This document shows positions 9,384 to 18,856 of a DNA stretch of 64,000 bases, in pieces (position 1 is the stretch's first letter; each line of letters opens with the position of its first letter). The translations under genes and the position numbers were made by a program. The notes under the pieces were generated by a model. That model was not told the origin of the DNA, made no database searches, and worked only from the letters and a program-made list of their open reading frames with translations. This DNA is from Propionibacteriaceae bacterium (GTDB lineage Bacteria > Actinomycetota > Actinomycetes > Propionibacteriales > Propionibacteriaceae): assembly GCA_027492545.1 (NCBI GenBank), contig JAPUEL010000096.1, positions 80,344 through 144,343 on the forward strand, written 5' to 3'.

Positions 9384-9866
9384 ATGCCGGTCTTGTGCCC
9401 CGGGTCGTTCGACCCGATCACCGTGGGCCATCTCGACGTCATCCGCCGCGCGCACGCGCTGTTCGGGGCGGTCGTCGTGGCGATCGGCAACAACTCGACG
9501 AAGAACTATCTCTTCAGCTTCGACGAGAGGGTGCGGCTGGTCGAGGAGGCCACGGCGGACCTGGCCCACATCACGGTCGAGCCCATGGAGGGCCTCCTGG
9601 TGGACTTCTGCCGCGAGCGGGATATCACCGCGGTGGTCAAGGGCCTGCGCTTCGGCTCGGACTTCGACTTCGAGCTGCAGATGGCGCACATGAACCATGC
9701 CATGGGGCCGGTGGAGACGGTCCTGCTGCCGGCGGCGAAGGAGCACGTGACGCTGTCGTCGACCATCATCCGGCAGGTCGTGAGGCTAGGGGGCGACGTC
9801 ACCGCGTACGTCCCGGCGAACGTCGCCGCGGCCATAGCCGAACGTCGTCGCGATCAGCGATCCTAG
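9384..9866 (+). CDS. coaD: Pantetheine-phosphate adenylyltransferase CoaD
   Basis: 160 residues, the standard length. Transfers AMP to 4'-phosphopantetheine in coenzyme A synthesis. Contains the nucleotidyltransferase motif CPGSFDPITVGHLDVI (T/HxGH), KGLRFGSDFDFE and the C-terminal SSTIIRQ motif that contacts ATP phosphates. AGGAGC lies just upstream of ATG, 9 nt after rsmD. Confidence 0.97.
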   Translation: MPVLCPGSFDPITVGHLDVIRRAHALFGAVVVAIGNNSTKNYLFSFDERVRLVEEATADLAHITVEPMEGLLVDFCRERDITAVVKGLRFGSDFDFELQMAHMNHAMGPVETVLLPAAKEHVTLSSTIIRQVVRLGGDVTAYVPANVAAAIAERRRDQRS

Positions 9867-9876
9867 GGCCGCCATT

Positions 9877-9905
9877 TTGGGAATCGGGGCTGCCCTCGGT
9901 AGAGT
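9877..9905 (+). promoter_or_regulatory. Promoter for the DUF177-rpmF transcript
   Basis: TTGGGA (9877-9882), exactly 17 nt spacing, then TAGAGT (9900-9905). It lies just after coaD; transcription would start near 9912, giving a leader of about 46 nt before the DUF177 gene. Confidence 0.55.
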
Positions 9906-9957
9906 TGGCGGTCGGTCATGACGAGGTCATGGACGGTCTTCGAAGGGATTTTCCGAC

Positions 9958-10506
9958 GTGTCACCCGTGCATCCCCACCCGGATCGCCGCTCGCCCCTCG
10001 TGTTCGAGGTCCACGAGTTGGCGCGCAGGGCTGGGACGATGAAGCAGGTGTCCACGACGGTGCCCGCGCCGGCCGACCTTGGCACCGTGGTGATCGGGGT
10101 GCCACAGGGCACCGACATCGAGCTGGATCTCCGGCTCGAGGCGGTGACCGAAGGCGTCCTGGTGACGGGCACGGCGACCGTGGAACTCCATGGCCAGTGC
10201 GCCCGCTGCCTGGACAGCATCGAGGAGCAGGCCTCCTTCGATGTGCAGGAACTCTACTTCTATCCCGGCAAGGAGATGGAGGAGGACGAGAGCCTCATCG
10301 TTGATGAGCTGATCGACCTCGAGGAGGCCCTGCGTGACGCCGTGGTGCTCGAGTTGCCGTTCACGCCCCTGTGCGAGGATGATTGCCTGGGTCTCTGCCC
10401 CGAATGTGGAGCAGACCTCAATGACGATCCCGAGCACACGCACGATCAGCGGATCGATCCCAGGTGGGAGAAGCTGACCGGGCTGAGCGGGGACCATCCC
10501 CAATGA
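9958..10506 (+). CDS. DUF177 (YceD) family protein
   Basis: 182 residues. YceD/DUF177 proteins are encoded just upstream of rpmF across bacteria and are linked to 23S rRNA or ribosome maturation. Contains CARCLDSIEEQ and the C-terminal cysteine cluster CEDDCLGLCPECGADLN, a likely zinc-binding site. The GTG at 9958 is preceded by GAAGGG. rpmF follows 35 nt downstream in the same transcript. Confidence 0.9.
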   Translation: MSPVHPHPDRRSPLVFEVHELARRAGTMKQVSTTVPAPADLGTVVIGVPQGTDIELDLRLEAVTEGVLVTGTATVELHGQCARCLDSIEEQASFDVQELYFYPGKEMEEDESLIVDELIDLEEALRDAVVLELPFTPLCEDDCLGLCPECGADLNDDPEHTHDQRIDPRWEKLTGLSGDHPQ

Positions 10507-10541
10507 GCAGACTTTTGTAGTTCCTGACGAAGGAGAAGATC

Positions 10542-10733
10542 GTGGCCGTTCCGAAGCGGAAGATGTCGCGCAGCAACACCCGTTCGCGCCGTGCGCAGTG
10601 GAAGACGACCGTCGTTCCCACCGTCGTGTGCGCCAACCCGGCCTGCCGCGAGCCCCACCTGCAGCACACCGCCTGCACCAGCTGCGGCCAGTACGGCCCG
10701 CGCGGTCAGCGCCGCCAGGTCCTCGAGGCCTGA
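10542..10733 (+). CDS. rpmF: 50S ribosomal protein L32
   Basis: 63 residues with the L32 start AVPKRKMSRSNTRSRRAQW. CANPAC and CTSCG form the four-cysteine zinc site (C+ form). GAAGGAGAAG lies upstream of the GTG start. Conserved order DUF177-rpmF-rnc. Confidence 0.97.
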   Translation: MAVPKRKMSRSNTRSRRAQWKTTVVPTVVCANPACREPHLQHTACTSCGQYGPRGQRRQVLEA

Positions 10734-10765
10734 GCGGAACTGGTTCCCGCGAGGTCTTGGCGGGG

Positions 10766-11446
10766 ATGAGCAGACTGCATACACAGCTGAAGGAGCTGGG
10801 CGTCGAGGTTGACGCCCAGCTCTTTGAGTTGTCGTTCACCCACCGCAGCTACGCCTACGAGAACGGCGGGATCGAGTCCAACGAGAGGCTCGAGTTCCTC
10901 GGCGACGCGGTCCTTCAGATCGTGGTGACGGAGCACATCTTCCGGAGCTATCCGGAACTGCCCGAGGGGCACCTGGCGAAGCTCCGGGCTCGTGTGGTCA
11001 GTTCTGTCGCGCTCGCTGACGTGGCCCGCACGCTGGAACTCGGCGACCACCTCCTGCTGGGCAAGGGGGAGATCGCCACCCGCGGCCGCGACAAGACGTC
11101 GATCCTCGCCGACACTATGGAGGCGGTCATCGGCGCCGTCTACATCTCGGCCGGCGCGGAGGCCGCGGGCCGCTTCATCCACCGCAATCTCGATCACCTC
11201 ATCGTCGAGGCCGAACGCAGCCGTGATTACGCCGACTACAAGACGGCCCTGCAGGAACTCTGCGCGCAGCAGGGTTGGGCGCTGCCACGCTACGACGTCA
11301 GCGGGGAGGGCCCAGACCATCAGCGGGTCTTCACCGCCGTCGTGGTCGTGGACGACCAACCGCGCGGCCACGGCACGGCCCCCAGCAAGAAGCATGCCGA
11401 GCAGATCGCTGCCAGAGTGGCGTGCGAGGCGCTCACCGGTGCCTGA
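10766..11446 (+). CDS. rnc: Ribonuclease III
   Basis: 226 residues. Double-strand-specific endoribonuclease for rRNA and mRNA processing. The signature [13 protein letters not shown] (catalytic Glu and Asp) is near residue 40, with the second acidic site in [11 protein letters not shown]. The C-terminal double-stranded RNA-binding domain starts at DYKTALQEL. The ATG at 10766 lies 32 nt after rpmF. The stop overlaps the mutM start. Confidence 0.96.
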   Translation: MSRLHTQLKELGVEVDAQLFELSFTHRSYAYENGGIESNERLEFLGDAVLQIVVTEHIFRSYPELPEGHLAKLRARVVSSVALADVARTLELGDHLLLGKGEIATRGRDKTSILADTMEAVIGAVYISAGAEAAGRFIHRNLDHLIVEAERSRDYADYKTALQELCAQQGWALPRYDVSGEGPDHQRVFTAVVVVDDQPRGHGTAPSKKHAEQIAARVACEALTGA

Positions 11447-12278
11447 GCTGCCGGAGGTGGAGGTGGTGAGGCGCGGCCTGGCCACCCACCTGGGCGGCCG
11501 GCGCATCGAGGGCGTCAGCGTCCTGCACCCCCGCCCGGTGCGCACGCATCCCTTCGGCCCAGACGGTTTCGTCGCGTCACTGACCGGAAGACCCGTCGAC
11601 GACATCCGTCGCCGCGGGAAGTACCTGTGGTGGGTCCTCGGCGAGGACGCGCTGGTGGTGCACCTCAGCATGAGCGGGCAGTTCCGGATCAACCAGCCAG
11701 GGGACGAGCACGTCCGCCACACCCGGTTGGTGTTCTCGCTCGACGACGGTCAGGAGCTGAGATTCGTCGACCAGCGGATGTTCGGTGGCCTGGACTGGCA
11801 CCCGGGCGCCGCGGAGTGTCCCGTGCCGCACGTGGCGCTCGACCCCTTCGACGCGGCCTACGACGAGCGGGCGGTCAGCGCCCGGCTTATGTCACGGCGC
11901 ACGGGCGTCAAGCGAGCGCTGCTCGATCAGCGTCTGGTCTCCGGGGTGGGCAACATCTACGCCGATGAGTCGCTGTGGCGCGCACGGCTCCACTTCGACA
12001 CGCCCACCGACACGCTGACCCCTGCCAAGGCCCGCGGCGTCCTTCATGCCGCGCGCGAGGTGATGGAGGAGGCGCTGGCCCAGGGTGGCACGTCGTTCGA
12101 CTCCCTCTACGTCAACGTCAACGGCCAGTCCGGCTACTTCTCCCGCTCTCTGGCGGCATACGGGCGCGAGGGCGCGCCCTGCCCGCGCTGCGCCACGCCC
12201 ATCGTCAGGCGGGCGTTCATGAACCGCAGCAGCTACTTTTGTCCGAGGTGTCAGAGGCCACGGAAAGGACGATCGTGA
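11439..12278 (+). CDS. mutM: Formamidopyrimidine-DNA glycosylase (Fpg/MutM)
   Basis: 279 residues. Removes 8-oxoguanine and formamidopyrimidines. After the initiator the protein starts [13 protein letters not shown]: the Pro is the catalytic Schiff-base residue and the first Glu assists. The C-terminal zinc finger reads CPRCATPIV...YFCPRC. The GTG start overlaps rnc by 8 nt and is fixed by the need for the N-terminal Pro. Confidence 0.97.
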   Translation: MPELPEVEVVRRGLATHLGGRRIEGVSVLHPRPVRTHPFGPDGFVASLTGRPVDDIRRRGKYLWWVLGEDALVVHLSMSGQFRINQPGDEHVRHTRLVFSLDDGQELRFVDQRMFGGLDWHPGAAECPVPHVALDPFDAAYDERAVSARLMSRRTGVKRALLDQRLVSGVGNIYADESLWRARLHFDTPTDTLTPAKARGVLHAAREVMEEALAQGGTSFDSLYVNVNGQSGYFSRSLAAYGREGAPCPRCATPIVRRAFMNRSSYFCPRCQRPRKGRS

Positions 12279-12832
12279 TCAGGGAAGTGGTGCACCGCTA
12301 CCGGCACTCGATCGGTCAGTTCCTCCGCTTCGGGCTCGTCGGCGGTCTCGGCGTGTTGGTCAACATGGCGGTCATCTGGGTGCAGCGCCACACCCTGCCC
12401 ATCGTCTGGCCGGGCGCCGCGTTCGGTGGTGGGGCCTGGTGGTCCATCCCCGGCACGGAGTTCAACATCCGGTGGTACCACGTGATGAGCATGGTCGCCT
12501 TCGTGGTGGCCAACCTGTTCAACTTCCAACTCAACAGGCGGTGGACGTTCGGGTCCCACCGGCATTCCGGCTGGTGGCGGGAGTACTGGCCGTTCCTGAC
12601 CGTCGGCTTGGTCGCGCAGCTGATCGGCATGGCGCTCCTGACGCTGCTGATGTGGGAGCAGTCGCCCATCGCGCTGCCGAGCGACGTGTTCGACAACAGC
12701 AGCGGCCTGCGCACCAAGTTCTACTGGGCGCAGCTGATCATGATCATGTTCACCATCCCCGTGAGCTTCCTGCTCAACAAGTTCTGGACCTTCCGGTCGA
12801 TCCGCACCCCCAGGCCGGTCGAGGCAGCCTAG
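12275..12832 (+). CDS. GtrA-like membrane protein
   Basis: 185 residues with about four predicted membrane helices. [18 protein letters not shown] and the [11 protein letters not shown] motif are typical of the GtrA family, which is often involved in moving or modifying polyprenyl-linked sugars; the substrate cannot be told here. The last helix ends in [11 protein letters not shown], repeating the N-F-x-WTF pattern. GTG overlaps the mutM stop by 4 nt with GGAAAGGA upstream. Confidence 0.8.
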   Translation: MIREVVHRYRHSIGQFLRFGLVGGLGVLVNMAVIWVQRHTLPIVWPGAAFGGGAWWSIPGTEFNIRWYHVMSMVAFVVANLFNFQLNRRWTFGSHRHSGWWREYWPFLTVGLVAQLIGMALLTLLMWEQSPIALPSDVFDNSSGLRTKFYWAQLIMIMFTIPVSFLLNKFWTFRSIRTPRPVEAA

Positions 12833-12840
12833 AGCGCGCC

Positions 12841-15800
12841 ATGTACCTCAAGCAGCTCACCCTCCGCGGGTTCAAGTCCTTCGCGTCGGCCACCACGCTG
12901 GTCTTCGAACCCGGCATCACGTGCGTCGTGGGGCCGAACGGCTCGGGCAAGTCCAACGTCGTCGATGCCCTCAGCTGGGTGATGGGGGAGCAGGGCGCCA
13001 AGACCCTGCGCGGCGGGCGGATGGAGGATGTCATCTTCGCCGGCACCGCGAAGCGTGCGCCGCTCGGCCGCGCCGAGGTGGAGCTCACCATCGACAACTC
13101 CGACGGCGCCCTCCCGATCGAGTATGCGGAGGTGACCATCACCCGCACCATGTTCCGCAGCGGAGGCTCCGAGTACGCGATCAACGGCGCTGCTGCCAGG
13201 CTCCTCGACGTACAGGAGCTGCTGAGCGACTCCGGGATCGGCCGCGAGATGCACGTCATCGTCGGCCAGGGTCAGCTGGACGCGATCCTGCAGGCCACGC
13301 CGGAGTCCCGCCGTGGCTTCATCGAGGAGGCTGCGGGGGTGCTGAAGCACCGCAAGCGCAAGGAGAAGGCGCTGCGCAAGCTCGAGGCGACGAAGGCGAA
13401 CCTCGAGCGGCTCGGCGACCTGGTCGCCGAGCTGCAGCGCCAGCTCAAGCCGTTGGGGCGGCAGGCCCAGGCCGCCCGTCGGGCCGCCGTCATCCAGGCG
13501 GAGCTACGCGACGCGAAGGCCCGGCTGCTCGCCGACGATCTCGCCGCGGCCCAGGCGCAGCTGTCGGCGGAACTGGCCGACGAGGCCGCCGCGGCCGAGG
13601 CGAGGCAACGGGCCGAAGACGCTGTGAGACGGACGCTGGAGGCCGAGGAGGAGGCCGGACGGCGGCTCAAGGAGGCCGCCGCGGAGTTCGACGCCGCCCA
13701 GGAACGCTGGTACGCGCTGGCCGGGCTCCGGGAGCGGGTGACCACCACTGTCTCCATCGCCGCCGAGCGCATGCGCGCGGGCGCGAACCAGCCCACCCTT
13801 GATGTCGGCGGACGCGATCCAGAGGCGATGGAGGCCGAGGCTGCCGAGGTCCGGGGCAGGGAGCTGGCACTCAGGGCGCGGGTGGAGCAGGCCCAGTCGG
13901 ACCTGGCGGACGCCTCGCTCAAGCGCTCCGCGGCGGAGCAGAGGCATGCGGCCGCCGAGCAGGCCTACAGCTCGGCGCTGCGGGCCATCGCGGATCGACG
14001 CGAGGGGCTGGCTCGGCTGACCGGAAGGGTCAACGCCATGAAGTCCAGGCTCGAGGCGTCGAACGAAGAGGTCCAACGCCTGACTGTGCGCCGCGCTGAC
14101 GCTCTGGCCCGGGCCGAGGAGGCGCAGCGGAGGTTCCATGTCACCGAATCGTCCCTCGCTGGTCTCGGTGCGTCCGAGTCCGACCTCGACGACGTGTACG
14201 AGCGCGCGGCCGAGGTGGTGGAGCGGACCGAAACCGAGGCGGCCGATCTGCGTGAGCTGGCGGCGGAGATCGAGCGCCGCAAGGCCGCCCTCGGCGCCAG
14301 GGTGGACGCGCTGCGCCTCATGGCACAGCGCCGTGACGGGTCGGCGGACCTCATCGATTCGGGTCACGACGACGTCCTCGGACGGTTGAGTGACCTGGTC
14401 ACCGTCGAGCCGGGATGGGAGGCGGCTGTGGCGGCCGCGCTGCGCGGGATGGCCGAGTCCGTCGTCGTGCGGGGTCTGGACGGGGCCCTGGCCGCGTCGA
14501 AGTACCTCGCCGACGGGGGCCTGGGGCGCGCGCCGCTCGTCGTGGCGGGCGCGCCGCCGCACGACGAGGGGGTCGGGATCGGTCGCCCGGTCCAGGGGCT
14601 CGTGCGGGCTCCGGAGGCGCTGTCCGGGGCGCTCGCGCGCCTCCTCGGGACGGCCGTGGCCGTCGAGACCGCGGATGAGGCGGCGGACGTGGTGGCGGCG
14701 CACGCCCACGTTATCGCGGTGACCCGTTCCGGGGACCTGTACTCGTCGTGGCTCGTCGAAGGCGGATCCACGGCCGCGCCATCTCTGATCGAGGTCCAGG
14801 CCCAGCTCGCCGAAGCCGAGGCTCAACTCGAGGCCTGCGGTCACGACGCCGACCGCGCACGCTTCCAGGCCGGCCAGGTGGCCGAACGGCTCACGTCCGC
14901 AGCCCGCGAGGCGGCGGACGCCCTGGCGCAGTTGCACGCGTCCGACGCGCAGCTCGCCGCCGTCGCCGAGCAGCTCAACGCCCAGCGGCAGGGCCAGGCC
15001 GCAGCGCTGCGCGAGGCGGAGAAGCTCACTGAGGCGATCGACGCCGCCCTCGCGGCACGATCCAGGGACGAGGAGCAGCTGGCCGAGCTCGCGGCACGCC
15101 TGGAGGCGGCGTCCGCGGAGGGCGACGACATCGAACCGGAGCCCGCCGATCGCGACGAGAAGGCCGCGGAGGCGCGTCGCGCCAGGCAGGCCGAGATGGA
15201 GGCCAGGCTCGCCCTGCGCACCGCGGAGGAACAGGTCAAGGCCATCTCCGGACGGGCTGACTCGCTGGCCAGGGCCGCTCAGAACGAGCGCCAGTCACGG
15301 GCGAAGGCCAAGGCGCGCGCCGAGCAGTTGAGGCGCGAGGCCGCCGTCGCCGCCGCCGTCCACGAAGCGTCGCTGAGGCTCGCCGAGTTGGTGGAGGGTG
15401 CGCGCGGCAGGGCGGCGGCGAGCCGCGACGCGGCGGACGCGGCGCGACGCGCGGCGGAGTCCGCCACCACGCAGTCCCGGCACGCCGCCAAGGCGGAAGC
15501 CGCGCGTCTGGACGAGATCGTGCGAGGGGCGCACCGCGACGAGATGGTCCGGATCGAGCACCGCATGCGTGTGGAACAGCTGGTCGACAAGGCGTTGAGC
15601 GAGTTGGGGCTCGCGGCCGACGACCTGGTGGCCCAGTACGGCCCGGACCAGCCCGTTCCGGTCCTGACCCGCCCGGACGGCTCAGCCCTGTCCGACGAGG
15701 ACGAACAGCCGGACCCCGTGCCCTACTCGCGCGACAAGCAGACGGCAAGGTTGCGCTCCGCGGAGCGCAACCTTGCCGTGCTGGGACGCGTCAACCCGCT

Positions 15801-16380
15801 CGCGCTGGAGGAGTTCGATGCCATGACCGCCAGGCACCAGTTCCTGGCGGAGCAGTTGGACGACCTCAAGCAGACCCGGGCGGACCTCCTCGAGATCGTC
15901 GGTGAGGTGGACCGTCGCGTCCAGGAGGTGTTCGAGGCGGCCTATCGCGATGTCGAGGCCAGCTTCGCCGACGTCTTCGGCCGGTTGTTCCCGGGCGGCG
16001 AAGGCAAGCTCATCCTCACCGATCCGGGGGACTGGCTCACCACAGGCGTGGACGTCGAGGCCAGACCGGCGGGCAAGCACGTCAAGCGGCTGTCGCTCCT
16101 CTCCGGAGGGGAGCGTTCGCTCGTGGCCGTGGCGTTCCTCGTGGCGCTCTTCATGGCGCGCCCCAGCCCCTTCTACATCCTCGACGAGGTGGAGGCCGCC
16201 CTCGACGATGCCAACCTGGGCAGGCTCCTGTCCATCTACGAGGAGTTACGCACCTCGTCGCAACTGCTGATCATCACGCACCAGAAACGAACGATGGAGA
16301 TCGCGGACTCGCTGTACGGCGTGACCATGCGCGGAGACGGGATCTCCACCGTCGTGTCGCAGCGCCTGCACGAACGCTGA
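12841..16380 (+). CDS. smc: Chromosome segregation protein SMC
   Basis: 1179 residues. ATPase of the SMC-ScpAB condensin. Walker A GPNGSGKSN at 31-39; long Ala/Glu/Arg-rich coiled coils on both sides of a hinge domain (~500-650); ABC signature LSGGERSL near 1087; Walker B YILDEVEAALD near 1115. The start is ATG 8 nt after the GtrA gene. Odd feature: a perfect 38-bp palindrome inside the coding sequence at 15742-15779 (about residues 968-980, just before the conserved VNPLALEEF block). ftsY follows, a common actinobacterial order. Confidence 0.97.
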   Translation: MYLKQLTLRGFKSFASATTLVFEPGITCVVGPNGSGKSNVVDALSWVMGEQGAKTLRGGRMEDVIFAGTAKRAPLGRAEVELTIDNSDGALPIEYAEVTITRTMFRSGGSEYAINGAAARLLDVQELLSDSGIGREMHVIVGQGQLDAILQATPESRRGFIEEAAGVLKHRKRKEKALRKLEATKANLERLGDLVAELQRQLKPLGRQAQAARRAAVIQAELRDAKARLLADDLAAAQAQLSAELADEAAAAEARQRAEDAVRRTLEAEEEAGRRLKEAAAEFDAAQERWYALAGLRERVTTTVSIAAERMRAGANQPTLDVGGRDPEAMEAEAAEVRGRELALRARVEQAQSDLADASLKRSAAEQRHAAAEQAYSSALRAIADRREGLARLTGRVNAMKSRLEASNEEVQRLTVRRADALARAEEAQRRFHVTESSLAGLGASESDLDDVYERAAEVVERTETEAADLRELAAEIERRKAALGARVDALRLMAQRRDGSADLIDSGHDDVLGRLSDLVTVEPGWEAAVAAALRGMAESVVVRGLDGALAASKYLADGGLGRAPLVVAGAPPHDEGVGIGRPVQGLVRAPEALSGALARLLGTAVAVETADEAADVVAAHAHVIAVTRSGDLYSSWLVEGGSTAAPSLIEVQAQLAEAEAQLEACGHDADRARFQAGQVAERLTSAAREAADALAQLHASDAQLAAVAEQLNAQRQGQAAALREAEKLTEAIDAALAARSRDEEQLAELAARLEAASAEGDDIEPEPADRDEKAAEARRARQAEMEARLALRTAEEQVKAISGRADSLARAAQNERQSRAKAKARAEQLRREAAVAAAVHEASLRLAELVEGARGRAAASRDAADAARRAAESATTQSRHAAKAEAARLDEIVRGAHRDEMVRIEHRMRVEQLVDKALSELGLAADDLVAQYGPDQPVPVLTRPDGSALSDEDEQPDPVPYSRDKQTARLRSAERNLAVLGRVNPLALEEFDAMTARHQFLAEQLDDLKQTRADLLEIVGEVDRRVQEVFEAAYRDVEASFADVFGRLFPGGEGKLILTDPGDWLTTGVDVEARPAGKHVKRLSLLSGGERSLVAVAFLVALFMARPSPFYILDEVEAALDDANLGRLLSIYEELRTSSQLLIITHQKRTMEIADSLYGVTMRGDGISTVVSQRLHER
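15742..15779. repeat. Perfect 38-bp palindrome inside smc
   Basis: The 19-base arm ACGGCAAGGTTGCGCTCCG is followed immediately by its exact reverse complement, with no spacer. It encodes part of the TARLRSAERNLAV segment of SMC. A protein-coding constraint does not explain 19 consecutive matched pairs. Confidence 0.95.
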
Positions 16381-16491
16381 GACGCACAATGGGGTGTCGC
16401 CCGCCCGGGGACACGCCGAGGATTCACGCGGAGCGCCGGGCGTTCGGCAGTATGGAGCAGCTTCCCCAGCCCTCCGAAAGGAGTCTTGCCC

Positions 16492-16695
16492 ATGAGCGTC
16501 GCCGTCATTGCGGTCTTTCTCGTCCTTGTCCTCCTCCTCGCCGTCGCGCTGCTCGTCGTGGTCGCCGTCTCCGCCGGCCACCTCGACGTCAAGGACGCCA
16601 AGTGGGGGCGGGCCATCGACGAGGCCAACCGACACCTCAACGGCGTCGGCGAGGTGCCGAAGTTCCTCGAGAGACTGGATAATCGGGCAGGCTGA
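16492..16695 (+). CDS. Small single-pass membrane protein, unknown function
   Basis: 67 residues: an N-terminal hydrophobic helix (residues ~4-28, VAVIAVFLVLVLLLAVAL) followed by a short polar tail with GHLDVKDAKWGRAIDEANRHL. GAAAGGAG lies 8 nt upstream of ATG, so it is well supported as a gene. It sits between smc and ftsY, 21 nt before ftsY. I do not recognise a family; the C-terminal part may face the cytoplasm. Confidence 0.7.
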   Translation: MSVAVIAVFLVLVLLLAVALLVVVAVSAGHLDVKDAKWGRAIDEANRHLNGVGEVPKFLERLDNRAG

Positions 16696-16704
16696 CCCAA
16701 CCAC

Positions 16705-16710
16705 TAGGAT
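16705..16710 (+). promoter_or_regulatory. -10 box (TAGGAT) for leaderless ftsY
   Basis: TAGGAT ends 6 nt before the ftsY GTG, with no ribosome binding site between. Same arrangement as recG and sdhC in this window. Confidence 0.45.
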
Positions 16711-16716
16711 GACCGC

Positions 16717-17919
16717 GTGGATTGGTTCTTCTGGGTCATCATCGCGATCGTCGGTCTGGCGATCCTCATCGGCGGTCTGGTCGTCGCGCTGGACCGGCGC
16801 CGACAACTCGAACACCGGGAGAAGCCCGAGCTGGCCGAGCCCGAGCGCCGGCCGGATGTGGTGCTGCCGCCCCAGGCCGAGCCCGAGGTCAGGCCGGAGC
16901 CCGCTCCTGAGGCTGCGCCGGTCGAGCCGGTCGTCGCCGAGCCCGAAGTCCCAGTGGTCGTCGCGCCTCCGGCGCGCACGATCGATCATCCTGAGGCGCC
17001 TGCGTCCCGGTGGGCGCGCCTGCGCCGCCGCCTGTCCAGCAGCAACAACGCGCTGGCGCGGGCCCTGGCGGACCTTCTGTCGGTCGACCGGATCGACGCG
17101 GACACGTGGGACGACTTCGAGACCACCCTCATCACATCGGATCTGGGAGTCGGCCCCGCCACAGAACTGACCGAGGCTCTACGCCGTCGGCTCGCGGTCG
17201 ACGGCGTGGCCGATGCCACGAAGGCGAGGGCGGTGCTCCACGACGAGCTCCTCAAGCTCGTGGACCCCTCGCTGGATCGATCACTCAACCTCACCCCGGC
17301 CAAGGCGGGCGACCCGGCCGTGGTCCTTGTGGTGGGCGTCAACGGCACGGGCAAGACCACCACCGTTGGCAAACTGGCCCGGGTGCTCGTGGCGGAGGGG
17401 CGCAGCGTGGTCCTGGGCGCAGCCGACACCTTCCGGGCCGCCGCCGCCGAGCAGCTCGCCACCTGGGGCGCGCGCGTCGGCGTGGACACCATCCGGGGCG
17501 ACGAGGGGGCGGACCCAGCGTCGGTTGCCTTCGACGCCGTCGCGGTCGGCGCGGAGAAGGGCGTCGACGTCGTGATCGTCGATACGGCCGGGAGGCTGCA
17601 CACGAAGACGGGCCTCATGGACGAGCTCGGCAAGGTGAAGCGGGTCATCGAGAAGAAGGCGGGGGTGACCGAGGTTCTCCTGGTCCTCGACGCCACCACG
17701 GGCCAGAACGGCATGACGCAGGCCCGGATCTTCGCGGAGGTGGTGGACGTCACCGGCATCGTCCTGACCAAGCTCGACGGATCGGCCAAGGGCGGCATCG
17801 TGATCCAGGTGCAGCGCGAGCTCGGGGTCCCCGTCAAGCTGGTGGGCCTCGGCGAGGGCGTCGATGATCTCGCGCCGTTCGATCCCGAGGGATTCGTCCA
17901 CGGCATTCTGGGGGAGTAG
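16717..17919 (+). CDS. ftsY: Signal recognition particle receptor FtsY
   Basis: 400 residues. GTPase receptor for SRP at the membrane. An N-terminal hydrophobic helix (WFFWVIIAIVGLAILIGGL) anchors it, as in other actinobacteria. A Pro/Glu-rich linker (~30-95) precedes the NG domain: G1 GVNGTGKTT at 207-215, DTAGRLHTK, TKLDGSAKGG, and the C-terminal GLGEGVDDL. GTG start, probably leaderless. Its partner Ffh is at 25.3 kb. Confidence 0.96.
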   Translation: MDWFFWVIIAIVGLAILIGGLVVALDRRRQLEHREKPELAEPERRPDVVLPPQAEPEVRPEPAPEAAPVEPVVAEPEVPVVVAPPARTIDHPEAPASRWARLRRRLSSSNNALARALADLLSVDRIDADTWDDFETTLITSDLGVGPATELTEALRRRLAVDGVADATKARAVLHDELLKLVDPSLDRSLNLTPAKAGDPAVVLVVGVNGTGKTTTVGKLARVLVAEGRSVVLGAADTFRAAAAEQLATWGARVGVDTIRGDEGADPASVAFDAVAVGAEKGVDVVIVDTAGRLHTKTGLMDELGKVKRVIEKKAGVTEVLLVLDATTGQNGMTQARIFAEVVDVTGIVLTKLDGSAKGGIVIQVQRELGVPVKLVGLGEGVDDLAPFDPEGFVHGILGE

Positions 17920-17996
17920 GCGCCTGGCCGTCCGGCCGCCTGACAGCTAACGTTCGTGCATGGCGTCGGATGCAGCGGCGCAGCCATGATCGGATC

Positions 17997-18830
17997 ATGA
18001 TCGAGGTCATCCATCTGACGAAGAGCTTCGGCCGCCGGACAGTGGTGGACGACCTCAACTTCCGCGTGCTGCCAGGCGTCGTCACCGGGCTGCTCGGACC
18101 CTCCGGGGCTGGCGTCACCACCACCTTGAGGATGATTCTGGGGCTCGAGCGCCCCTCGTCCGGCCGGGCCCTGATCAACGGCCGCCAGTTCGCCGACCTG
18201 GAGAGGCCCGCCAACACCGTGGGCGCGATGATGGACGGTCACTGGCTCAACGGCATCGGCAGGCCCCATCACCGCCGATGGCTGACCCCCGCCGGGCTCA
18301 GGAGGCGGGCTGCCGTCGCCACGGCCGTGCAGTCAGATCCGGACCACTACATCTTCGACGAGCCGTTCGCCGGCCTCGACGACGAGGACGCCCGGTGGAT
18401 GCGGCAGGTGCTGAGGGGCCTCGCGGCCCGCGGCAAGACGGTTTTCGTATCGGGACACTCACTGACCGAGATGGCCCACGTCGCGGACAACCTCGTGGTC
18501 ATCGGCAACGGCAGGCTCGTTGCCGAGTGCACGGTCGACGAATTCCTCGTCCGGAGCGGGAGGCGCACGGTGCGGGTGCGGGCCGAGCGACAGACCGAGC
18601 TCTACGACCTCCTGACCGGGATGGGTGCCACGGCCACCCCGCGCATCACAGAGGACGGAGTCGCGCTGCTCGTCCGTGGGCTCACCATCGACGGTGTCGC
18701 GGAGGCGGCCGTCAACTTCGGCATGCTTGAGCTCGCGGAGGAGGACGTGGCCACTGAGCGCACGCTGTTGGAGGTCACGGGGATGAGCGTCCCGACCGTG
18801 GGCACGCTCGCCCGGGGCGGCCTGGGCTGA
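17997..18830 (+). CDS. Degenerate ABC transporter ATP-binding protein (Walker A lysine missing)
   Basis: 277 residues. It aligns by eye with the antibiotic/bacteriocin-type ABC ATPases (IEVIHLTKSFG start, FDEPFAGLDDED Walker B, SGHSLTEM H-loop, VVIGNGRLVAE). But the Walker A reads GPSGAGVTTT, with Val in place of the essential Lys. The helical domain is cut short by roughly 40-50 residues and the LSGGQ signature is absent (RWLTPAGLRRRAAVATAV instead). It is therefore unlikely to hydrolyse ATP. No permease gene is adjacent. The open frame is otherwise clean, with a C-terminal domain of ~100 residues, so it may persist as a regulatory pseudo-ATPase. ATG 17997 is preferred over 17970 by family alignment. 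Confidence 0.75.
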   Translation: MIEVIHLTKSFGRRTVVDDLNFRVLPGVVTGLLGPSGAGVTTTLRMILGLERPSSGRALINGRQFADLERPANTVGAMMDGHWLNGIGRPHHRRWLTPAGLRRRAAVATAVQSDPDHYIFDEPFAGLDDEDARWMRQVLRGLAARGKTVFVSGHSLTEMAHVADNLVVIGNGRLVAECTVDEFLVRSGRRTVRVRAERQTELYDLLTGMGATATPRITEDGVALLVRGLTIDGVAEAAVNFGMLELAEEDVATERTLLEVTGMSVPTVGTLARGGLG

Positions 18831-18856
18831 GCCTGGTCGCCCGGCTTCCGCCGTCG

